From: Eubacteriales Family XIII. Incertae Sedis bacterium | Lineage (GTDB): Bacteria; Bacillota; Clostridia; Peptostreptococcales; Anaerovoracaceae | Direction: 5' to 3' | NCBI GenBank assembly: GCA_031278255.1 | Contig: JAITKU010000242.1 | Coordinates: 1-8,892, forward strand | Length of the DNA: 8,892 nt | Shown: in pieces, positions 1-5,173 of the stretch | Layout: each line of letters starts with the position of its first letter | Position numbering within the stretch: position 1 is the stretch's first letter | Notes under the pieces: model-generated | The model's input: only the letters and a program-made list of their open reading frames with translations | What the model was told of the DNA's origin: nothing | Databases searched by the model: none | Translations under genes and position numbers: made by a program

Positions 1-1253
1 CCGAGTTCGGTGCAACGCCCGGTCAACATGTTGGAACGATGGGCGGACGAGTTTATCCAACTGTTGACCGTCGATATGCCGTCGCCGTATCCGGTGGAAA
101 TGTTTTCGGCGTAAGTCCACCAGGAATAACCGGCGTCCTCCATGCGGTCGCCGGGAGATTTGCCGTCGGGGTTATTGTGGTCAAAGAAATTGCGCGTCGC
201 CATATCCGCGCTGTGCCGCCTCGCGGCGGACGCAAGCGCCTCGTTCCAAGTCAGCGCAACCTTGCCGTGTCGCGCGCGAAAGGCGTTCGTGAGTTCAAAG
301 ATCATCTGCTCAGACGCGGCGGCGCTCTCAGACGTCGAAACCGCGTAAGGATCCCGCAAAGCGGCGGCATATGTGACGTTTCCGTCGTTCTTGTCGGTGT
401 ACAGCATCACGCCGTCGCCTGCCGCGAAATACTTGTCGATATTCGTATAGACGCAGTCGAGCGTGTCGTTCGCGTAGTGCGCCGCGATGAGCTTGGCGTA
501 GCCGCCGTAGAAACGCCATTCGCTGCCGGATCCGTCTCCGACGCTGCGGTACGCGGCGCCGATACCGGCTTCCACCGTGCTTTTGCCGTCTCCGAGCGTA
601 AGTCCGGCAAGTGAATATTTAATCACCGGCTTGGACGGATCCTCCTTGATCGTGCCGGCATCCAAAAGCTCCTCCATCAGCGTGCGATCGCGCGTCGTGA
701 CGGCTATCAGGGCGTCGAAAGACACGCTCGCCGCGTCGCCGCGGGTGAACAAAGAATCGGCGCCGTATCGCCCGTCCGTTATGCCCAGCGCGTCCGACTT
801 TATCCACGACTTATTCCATGTGAAATCCTTGCCGTCCTCGTAGCCGAGAGCGCGGAGTACAAACGTGATATACTGCGCGGCTGTGACGTACGTGTTGCCT
901 CCGAAAGTCGTCGCGCTCGTGCCGTTCGTCAATCCGTTTATATACGCGTAACCGACGTAGGGCACCGCCCATGTCGGCACGTCCGTGAAAGGCGTCCACG
1001 CGACGGATGCCGCCGCTTCTTCCTTGCCGAGCAGACGCACAAGCATGGTGATCGATTCGGCGCGCGTCATCGCGCGGTTGAGATCAAAATTCGGCGTGCC
1101 GTCGGCATTGTTGCCCACCCCCTTGAACAAGCCGAGCGCGTGGAGTTCGTTCGCGGCTTCCGATGCGGGTGTCACTGCGAAAGCCTGTGAGATCATGCCG
1201 ACGGCAAACGCGAGCGCAAACAACAGGGAAAATACTTTTCTTCCGATATTCAT
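1..1253 (-). CDS. Secreted SLH-domain and CAP-domain protein (partial, C-terminus off the left edge)
   Basis: 417 codons are visible from ATG 1253-1251, and the frame is still open at base 3. The start follows a GAAGAGG ribosome binding site. Residues 1-26 form a signal peptide (MNIGRK, then a hydrophobic core, ending AFA). About residues 28-200 hold three S-layer homology repeats: TRAESITMLVRLLG in the first, FTDVPTWAVPYVGYAY in the second, and a degenerate third. Such repeats usually bind pyruvylated secondary wall polymers, so the product is probably held at the cell surface. About 205-310 resembles the CAP-associated N-terminal domain (GDGKSTVEAGIGAAYRS, WRFYGGYAK). From about 313 a CAP/SCP (YkwD-like) domain follows, with H347 in HSADM, H359 in FFDHNNPDG, AENIS, and H405 in SSAHRSNML. 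These correspond to the family's pocket histidines and HR motif. The last visible residues, TEL, are where the family usually continues GVG, so only a short part of the domain should be missing. The function of bacterial CAP proteins is poorly known. It has its own promoter and diverges from the riboflavin operon. Confidence 0.9.
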   Translation of the reverse strand, partial: MNIGRKVFSLLFALAFAVGMISQAFAVTPASEAANELHALGLFKGVGNNADGTPNFDLNRAMTRAESITMLVRLLGKEEAAASVAWTPFTDVPTWAVPYVGYAYINGLTNGTSATTFGGNTYVTAAQYITFVLRALGYEDGKDFTWNKSWIKSDALGITDGRYGADSLFTRGDAASVSFDALIAVTTRDRTLMEELLDAGTIKEDPSKPVIKYSLAGLTLGDGKSTVEAGIGAAYRSVGDGSGSEWRFYGGYAKLIAAHYANDTLDCVYTNIDKYFAAGDGVMLYTDKNDGNVTYAAALRDPYAVSTSESAAASEQMIFELTNAFRARHGKVALTWNEALASAARRHSADMATRNFFDHNNPDGKSPGDRMEDAGYSWWTYAENISTGYGDGISTVNSWINSSAHRSNMLTGRCTEL

Positions 1254-1318
1254 CCTGAAAGCCTCTTCAATTTTTAACTTGCCGGAACCATAATTCGCAT
1301 AAACTGCCCTTACCTTAT

Positions 1319-1347
1319 AGTATATCATGTTTTAGAGAAAAAATCAA
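1319..1347 (-). promoter_or_regulatory. Sigma-A-type promoter for the SLH/CAP gene
   Basis: Read on the minus strand, TTGATT (1347-1342) and TATACT (1324-1319) are separated by exactly 17 bases. This gives a start of transcription near 1312 and a leader of about 60 bases before the ATG at 1253. It lies back to back with the rightward promoter at 1375-1404, with only 27 bases between the two -35 boxes. Confidence 0.7.
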
Positions 1348-1374
1348 ATACATGGATGAACCGCATTTGCACTA

Positions 1375-1404
1375 TTGACAGATACGCATCCTTTGTAGTA
1401 TCAT
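1375..1404 (+). promoter_or_regulatory. Sigma-A-type promoter for the riboswitch-ribU operon
   Basis: A perfect TTGACA at 1375-1380 is followed after 18 bases by TATCAT at 1399-1404, which matches five of six consensus positions. The predicted transcript start is near 1411, just before the FMN riboswitch. A second possible -10, TAGTAT at 1396-1401, would use a 15-base spacer and is less likely. Confidence 0.7.
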
Positions 1405-1423
1405 AGGAAACAGAAGAAATCTG

Positions 1424-1585
1424 TTTCAGGGCGAGGTGCGACTCCTCACCGGCGGTAATGCGCCCTCCGGTTTACGGCGAGCGACAAGTCCGCGAGTTTT
1501 TCCTGCGCGTGTTTCGCGGAAGCGCGGCGGCAGGTGCGACAGAACCGGTCAGATTCCGGTACCGACGGTAACAGTCCGGATGAAA
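1424..1585 (+). promoter_or_regulatory. FMN riboswitch (RFN element)
   Basis: The conserved RFN blocks are present in order: CAGGGCGAGGTGCGACTC at the 5' side, CTCACCGGCGGTAATGCGCC, AGTCCGCGAG near the middle, GGTCAGATTCCGGTACCGAC, and ACAGTCCGGATGAAAGAA at the 3' end. The closing P1 helix can form from TTTCA (1424-1428) and TGAAA (1581-1585). The element folds around FMN. The middle arm after CGCGAG is longer than in the most compact examples (about 1500-1545). It stands between a promoter and an intrinsic terminator, in front of a riboflavin transporter gene. That arrangement is typical of transcription-attenuating FMN riboswitches in Gram-positive bacteria, in which bound FMN favours the terminator. 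Confidence 0.95.
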
Positions 1586-1618
1586 GAAACAAACTCAAAT
1601 GTATTTTTGTGTTATGTG

Positions 1619-1650
1619 AACCCCTTTGAAGCGATTTTGAGGGGTTTTTT
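1619..1650 (+). terminator. Riboswitch-controlled intrinsic terminator
   Basis: AACCCCT (1619-1625) pairs with AGGGGTT (1640-1646) around a 14-base loop and runs into six Ts at 1645-1650. It lies 33 bases after the end of the aptamer and before the ribU ribosome binding site. CTCAAA at 1594-1599 can pair with TTTGAG at 1636-1641, which would break the terminator stem. That pairing is a possible but weak (6 bp) antiterminator and is inferred only. Confidence 0.8.
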
Positions 1651-1704
1651 GTCGATCGGCCTCCGGATTTCTTCCATATCATACGCACTTTGCAAAGACG
1701 TAAC

Positions 1705-1709
1705 GGAGG
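1705..1709 (+). promoter_or_regulatory. Ribosome binding site that fixes the ribU start
   Basis: GGAGG lies 6 bases before ATG 1716. The in-frame GTG at 1710 directly abuts this element and so cannot be the start that uses it. Confidence 0.75.
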
Positions 1710-1715
1710 GTGAAA

Positions 1716-2483
1716 ATGAACGTACAGAACGAAAACAAGAACGATCGGCTGCACGCCGCGCTCGCCGCGGAGACCCGCGCGGAAATGGGTCCGCACACGG
1801 AAAGCGCGACGGAACGGACGAAGCGGCTCACAACCGTGGCCATGCTCAGCGCCGTGGCCTATCTCTTGGTGTTCCTGTCCCATATGGTACCGATCAAGGT
1901 GGAGGGTTTTTTGAACTACGACCCCTCGGATATCGTAACCGTTATCGGCGGCTTCCTCCTTGGGCCGCTGACGGCCCTGCTCATCTCCTTTGTGGTATCC
2001 TTTGTCGAGTTCATAACGGTCAGCAGCACCGGCGTGATCGGCCTGATCATGAACATCCTGTCAACCGTTTCCTTTGCCTGCGTCGCCGCTTTTATCTACA
2101 AGAAGAAGCAGACCCGGTTCGTCGCCGTCGTCGCGCTCCTTTCGGGCACACTCGCCATGACGGTTGTCATGCTGCTGTGGAACTATATTATCACGCCGCT
2201 CTACATGGCCGTGCCGCGCGCGCAGGTGGCCGGTATGCTGCTTACCGTATTTCTGCCTTTCAATCTCCTGAAAGGCGCCTTGAACGCCGCCGTCACCCTA
2301 TTGCTCTACAAGCCGCTTGTGACCGCGCTGCGGCGCGCGCGCTTCATCGCGCCCGCCCGCATCGGCGCGCCGGACCTTAAACGCCCGCCGGGCAGGGCCG
2401 CGATCGTGCTGATACCGGCGCTGGCGGCCGTCGTGCTGCTCACCTGCGTGCTGTTTTTGCTCGCGTGGACGGGCGTCCTCTGA
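1716..2483 (+). CDS. ribU: Riboflavin ECF transporter S component (RibU-type)
   Basis: A 255-residue membrane protein that would bind riboflavin outside the cell and pass it inward with a shared ECF energizing module (EcfA, EcfA', EcfT), which is not encoded here. Family features are KVEGFLNYDPSDI at 61-73, NYIITPLY at 156-163 and PFNLLKGALNAAV at 181-193. Hydrophobic segments lie near 38-60, 73-92, 94-110, 108-128, 135-156 and 175-199, as expected for the six-helix S-component core. A seventh hydrophobic segment at about 228-251 and a charged N-terminal stretch of about 35 residues make it longer than the usual 190-210 residues. ATG 1716 is chosen because GGAGG at 1705-1709 lies 6 bases upstream. 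A GTG at 1710 overlaps that site. The FMN riboswitch upstream independently supports the substrate. It is the first gene of the operon with tsaE. Confidence 0.92.
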   Translation: MNVQNENKNDRLHAALAAETRAEMGPHTESATERTKRLTTVAMLSAVAYLLVFLSHMVPIKVEGFLNYDPSDIVTVIGGFLLGPLTALLISFVVSFVEFITVSSTGVIGLIMNILSTVSFACVAAFIYKKKQTRFVAVVALLSGTLAMTVVMLLWNYIITPLYMAVPRAQVAGMLLTVFLPFNLLKGALNAAVTLLLYKPLVTALRRARFIAPARIGAPDLKRPPGRAAIVLIPALAAVVLLTCVLFLLAWTGVL

Positions 2484-2497
2484 GGGCGTCTTTCACA

Positions 2498-2938
2498 ATG
2501 GAACGCTTCCTCAGGGACGAAAGCGAAACGAGGGCCCTCGGTCTGGAGTTGGCGGCCCGCGCAAGGCCGGGAACGGTCATCGCGCTGATCGGGGATCTCG
2601 GGACGGGGAAAACGACGCTGACAAAGGCCGTGGCGGAGGGGCTTGGCGTTGCGGAAAACATCACGAGTCCGACTTTCACGATCATAAAGGAGTACGGGAG
2701 CGGGCGGCTGCCGCTCTACCATTTCGACCTGTATCGCATAGGCGACGCCGAGGAACTGTACGCGCTCGGCTTCGAGGAATATTTCTACGGCGCGGGCGTC
2801 ACGGTCGTCGAGTGGGCGGACCGCGCGGCGGCGCTTTTGCCGCAGGACGCGCTCACGCTCAGGCTCGCGTACGGGCGGGACGACGGCGAACGTCTCGTGT
2901 ACACGGAAAGGACAGACGATGCGGACGCCGCGCTTTGA
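2498..2938 (+). CDS. tsaE: tRNA threonylcarbamoyladenosine biosynthesis ATPase TsaE
   Basis: A 146-residue P-loop ATPase, the usual length for TsaE (YdiB/YjeE family). It works with the TsaB-TsaD pair in making the t6A37 modification of ANN-decoding tRNAs and is thought to reset that complex by ATP hydrolysis. Visible motifs are Walker A GDLGTGKTT at 32-40, the family-specific TSPTF at 56-60, HFDLYR at 75-80, GFEEY at 91-95 and the terminal-domain VVEWADR at 103-109. ATG 2498 is preferred over an in-frame GTG at 2465, which lies inside the end of ribU and lacks a ribosome binding site. It begins 14 bases after the ribU stop. Its 3' end overlaps rimI by 20 bases. No separate promoter or terminator is seen between it and ribU. 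Confidence 0.95.
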   Translation: MERFLRDESETRALGLELAARARPGTVIALIGDLGTGKTTLTKAVAEGLGVAENITSPTFTIIKEYGSGRLPLYHFDLYRIGDAEELYALGFEEYFYGAGVTVVEWADRAAALLPQDALTLRLAYGRDDGERLVYTERTDDADAAL

Positions 2939-3377
2939 CATACGCGATGCGACGCGCGCGGATGCCGCCGCCGTCGCGGAGATCGAAACGCTCTGTTTTA
3001 CATCGCCTTGGAGCCGCGCGGACATCCTGCGCGAGATAGAGGGGAATGAATTGGCGTATTATATCGTATGCGCGGATAGGGCGCGCGTCATCTCATACGC
3101 GGGGCTTTGGACCGTGCTGAACGAGGGGCATATCACGAATGTGGCCGTGCATCCCGATTTTCGCGGGCGCGGCGCCGGCACGGCCGTGCTTGCGGCCCTG
3201 ATCGAGCGGACGCGGCGCAGGGCGGGGATCACGGACTTCACGCTGGAGGTCAGAGCTTCCAACGCGGCGGCGTTGCGCTTGTACGGGAAAGCGGGCTTTT
3301 GGGAGGAGGGGCGGCGAAAGAACTACTATACAAGGCCCCCGGAGGACGCCGTTATCATGTGGCTGCGCGGTTCATGA
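2919..3377 (+). CDS. rimI: Ribosomal-protein-alanine N-acetyltransferase RimI-like (GNAT)
   Basis: A 152-residue GNAT acetyltransferase. In Escherichia coli RimI acetylates the N-terminus of ribosomal protein bS18, and homologues encoded beside tsaD are conserved in many Bacillota. Acetyl-CoA motif A is VAVHPDFRGRGAGTAVL at 75-91, with RGRGAG at 82-87 forming the pyrophosphate loop. The motif B region holds LEVRASNAAALRLYGKAGF at 109-127, with E110 and Y122 at positions matching the catalytic residues proposed for the family. FTSPWS at 27-32 is typical of the RimI N-terminus. ATG 2919 is supported by AAAGGA at 2907-2912, 6 bases away, inside the end of tsaE. The stop overlaps the tsaD start as ATGA, so the two are likely translationally coupled. 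The exact target here is inferred from family and context. Confidence 0.92.
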   Translation: MRTPRFDIRDATRADAAAVAEIETLCFTSPWSRADILREIEGNELAYYIVCADRARVISYAGLWTVLNEGHITNVAVHPDFRGRGAGTAVLAALIERTRRRAGITDFTLEVRASNAAALRLYGKAGFWEEGRRKNYYTRPPEDAVIMWLRGS

Positions 3378-4390
3378 AAAACGAACGACTGCTCACGCTC
3401 GCCATAGAAACGAGCTGCGACGAGACGGCGGCGGCCGTGCTTCGCGGGGGGCGGACCGCGCTTTCAAACGTGATCGCATCGCAAATCGACATACATCGGG
3501 TGTACGGCGGCGTCGTGCCGGAGATCGCGTCCCGCTGCCATCTGGAGCAGGTCAACGCCGTCGTGGACCGTGCGCTCGCCGACGCCGGTATCCGCTTCGG
3601 CGATGTGGACCTGATCGGCGTGACGCAGGGGCCGGGCCTCGTGGGAGCGCTTCTGGTCGGATTGGCGACGGCCAAGGCTTACGCGCTTGCGCTCAACAAA
3701 CCCATCGTGGGCGTACATCATATAAAGGCGCACATCTGCGCCGCCTATATCGAACACGCGACGCTAAAGCCGCCCTTTCTCGCGCTCGTGGTCTCGGGCG
3801 GGCACACGGACCTCGTGCGGGTCTGCGGTTACAACGCGTACACGGTGCTGGGACGGACGCGCGACGACGCCGCGGGCGAGGCTTTCGACAAGGCGGCGCG
3901 CGCGCTGGGTCTCCCCTATCCCGGCGGCCCCGCCATCGATCATGCCGCGCGGGACGGCAACCCCGGCGCGGTGGTTTTCAAGCGCGCGCTGCTCGAAAAG
4001 GACAGCCTCGATTTCAGCTTCAGCGGCGTGAAAACCGGCGTACGCAACCATCTGAACACGGAGAAACAGGCGGGGCGAAGCGTGAACATCGCGGATATCG
4101 CCGCGAGTTTTCAGCAGTCCGTCGTGGAGGTGATCGTCGCCAAGACCGTGCGCGCGGCCGAACGCTGCGGCGAGACAAAGGTGGTCATGGCCGGCGGCGT
4201 GGCGGCCAACAGCCGGTTGCGCGCGGCCTTGGAGGAGGCCTGCCGCGAGAGGGGACTTTGCCTGTACCGGCCCTCTCCCCCGCTCTGTACCGACAACGCC
4301 GCCATGGTCGGCGCGGCCGCCTATTTCAAGTACGCGGAACAGGGCGCCGACGGCCTCGATCTCGACGCCTTTCCGAATCTCCCGCTGTGA
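3374..4390 (+). CDS. tsaD: tRNA N6-adenosine threonylcarbamoyltransferase TsaD
   Basis: A 338-residue Kae1/Qri7-family enzyme of normal length. It transfers the threonylcarbamoyl group from threonylcarbamoyl-AMP to A37 of tRNAs that read ANN codons. The N-terminus LAIETSCDETAAAV (residues 9-22) is diagnostic. The metal ligands are visible as H116 and H120 in HHIKAH and D307 in CTDNAAM. Nucleotide-binding motifs include SGGHTDLV (141-148), DFSFSGVKTG and VMAGGVAANSRLR. ATG 3374 overlaps the rimI stop (ATGA). An open frame continues upstream inside rimI, but it lacks the TsaD family sequence, so the shorter start is correct. No good Shine-Dalgarno site precedes it, which fits coupled translation. 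The TsaB partner needed for activity is not encoded in this operon. It converges on the minus-strand gene ending at 4412, with 21 bases between stops and no hairpin terminator. Confidence 0.97.
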   Translation: MKNERLLTLAIETSCDETAAAVLRGGRTALSNVIASQIDIHRVYGGVVPEIASRCHLEQVNAVVDRALADAGIRFGDVDLIGVTQGPGLVGALLVGLATAKAYALALNKPIVGVHHIKAHICAAYIEHATLKPPFLALVVSGGHTDLVRVCGYNAYTVLGRTRDDAAGEAFDKAARALGLPYPGGPAIDHAARDGNPGAVVFKRALLEKDSLDFSFSGVKTGVRNHLNTEKQAGRSVNIADIAASFQQSVVEVIVAKTVRAAERCGETKVVMAGGVAANSRLRAALEEACRERGLCLYRPSPPLCTDNAAMVGAAAYFKYAEQGADGLDLDAFPNLPL

Positions 4391-4411
4391 CCGGCTCCGC
4401 CGCCGTTCGCG

Positions 4412-4900
4412 CTACGCTTCAAACTCCCCCACATCGGGTTCGACGGGGTCCCAGTCGGCGGCAAGCCTCTTGTAGAAGTCGAAAAGCAGCAATATCTGCA
4501 TCCATTCGCCGGCGAAAATCTTGACGAGGAGACCGGCCACGCGGTTTGCGAAAAAGATATTCAATTCTTTCATATCCGCGTCGCTGAGTTTTCCCTCCCC
4601 GTGCATACCCTCCACGATACCGCTGCGAAACGCGTACTGCGTGATCGCCTTGGCAAGCGCGTCGATATCGGGTCTTTCCAGCAGCGTACGCCGGGCCAGA
4701 TCGTTGAAGGTCTGCGTTTTTTTGTCGCCCTGCGCGTGCAGATCCGCCCATGTGCGATCCATCAGCGCGACATTGAATTTCTTGCGCTTGTATCGAACCT
4801 TTCCGACGGAAACGCCGTACATCTCGGCAATCTGCTTGTCCGACATTCTCTCATACAGTTCCTGTAATTCCTCCGGGCTTATCGCATTCCAATCCGACAT
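4412..4900 (-). CDS. Conserved-looking protein with N-terminal helix-turn-helix, function unknown
   Basis: A 162-residue protein that I do not recognise as a named family. Residues 8-17 (SPEELQELYE) lead into a probable helix-turn-helix at about 18-42 (SDKQIAEMYGVSVGKVRYK), of the kind found in sigma-factor region 4 and resolvase-like domains. A basic KRKKF run follows. The rest is predicted mostly helical, with a hydrophobic segment LLVKIFAGEWMQILLLFDF at about 124-142 that is amphipathic or buried rather than clearly membrane-spanning, and an acidic C-terminus. ATG 4900 is preceded by AAGG about 6 bases away and by AAGGAG about 11 bases away. It is monocistronic, with a consensus promoter at 5003-5030 and a leader of about 95 bases. 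A DNA-binding or small regulatory role is inferred from the helix-turn-helix only. Confidence 0.8.
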   Translation of the reverse strand: MSDWNAISPEELQELYERMSDKQIAEMYGVSVGKVRYKRKKFNVALMDRTWADLHAQGDKKTQTFNDLARRTLLERPDIDALAKAITQYAFRSGIVEGMHGEGKLSDADMKELNIFFANRVAGLLVKIFAGEWMQILLLFDFYKRLAADWDPVEPDVGEFEA

Positions 4901-5002
4901 TGCAATCCTTGCTCCTTATCCGGGGCGCTATATCTATCCCCGCCGCTCGCCGAGCGCAAAGCGGCGCGACCGCGACCGCCCGCGGACCGCAATCACAATG
5001 TT

Positions 5003-5030
5003 ATTATATTCCCGTTACTTTCATTGTCAA
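5003..5030 (-). promoter_or_regulatory. Perfect-consensus sigma-A promoter for the helix-turn-helix gene
   Basis: On the minus strand TTGACA (5030-5025) and TATAAT (5008-5003) are both exact consensus, separated by 16 bases. The predicted transcript start is near 4996, leaving about 95 bases of GC-rich leader before ATG 4900. This is the closest match to consensus of any promoter in the window. Confidence 0.8.
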
Positions 5031-5054
5031 GATTTAATGAGAAAAATAGGAAGT

Positions 5055-5097
5055 ATCCGGACGGCTCGCGCGCTTCGGCTTACGCGCGCGTTCGGAT
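5055..5097. repeat. GC-rich compound hairpin downstream of serS
   Basis: CGCGCGC (5067-5073) pairs with GCGCGCG (5084-5090) around a 10-base loop. An outer helix ATCCG (5055-5059) and CGGAT (5093-5097) encloses it. A separate small hairpin, GCGC-TTCG-GCGC at 5119-5130, has the very stable C(UUCG)G tetraloop. Neither is followed by a T run, so they are not classical intrinsic terminators. No gene is seen in 4997-5173. Confidence 0.5.
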
Positions 5098-5143
5098 CGG
5101 ACAGGCAAATCGAGCATAGCGCTTCGGCGCCGGGACGCGACGG

Positions 5144-5167
5144 CCTTGGGGGACGCGGCCCCCAAGG
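5144..5167 (-). terminator. Strong hairpin just after serS, possible terminator without a T tract
   Basis: CCTTGGGGG (5144-5152) and CCCCCAAGG (5159-5167) form a perfect 9-bp stem with a 6-base loop, beginning 6 bases past the serS stop at 5174. The position suggests termination or 3'-end protection of the serS message. The following minus-strand bases are GC-rich rather than T-rich, so canonical intrinsic termination is uncertain. Confidence 0.45.
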
Positions 5168-5173
5168 GCGGGA

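Noticed and set aside
39..614. A 191-codon open frame on the plus strand
   Set aside because: It is antisense to the SLH/CAP gene, whose signal peptide, SLH and CAP motifs all lie in one minus-strand frame.
1688..1697. Palindrome CTTTGCAAAG before ribU as a possible operator
   Set aside because: A single 10-bp palindrome with no matching second site and no known regulator match. The riboswitch already explains control.
1436..2380. A 314-codon open frame on the plus strand starting in the riboswitch
   Set aside because: It crosses the FMN aptamer and the terminator and then reads ribU out of frame. The product is Arg/Gly-rich with no domain.
2465..2497. Upstream GTG start adding 11 residues to TsaE
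   Set aside because: No ribosome binding site, overlaps the end of ribU, and the family N-terminus aligns with ATG 2498.
4391..4411. Possible shared terminator between convergent tsaD and the helix-turn-helix gene
   Set aside because: The 21-base gap holds no stem or T run. Termination probably lies inside the opposing gene or is Rho-dependent.
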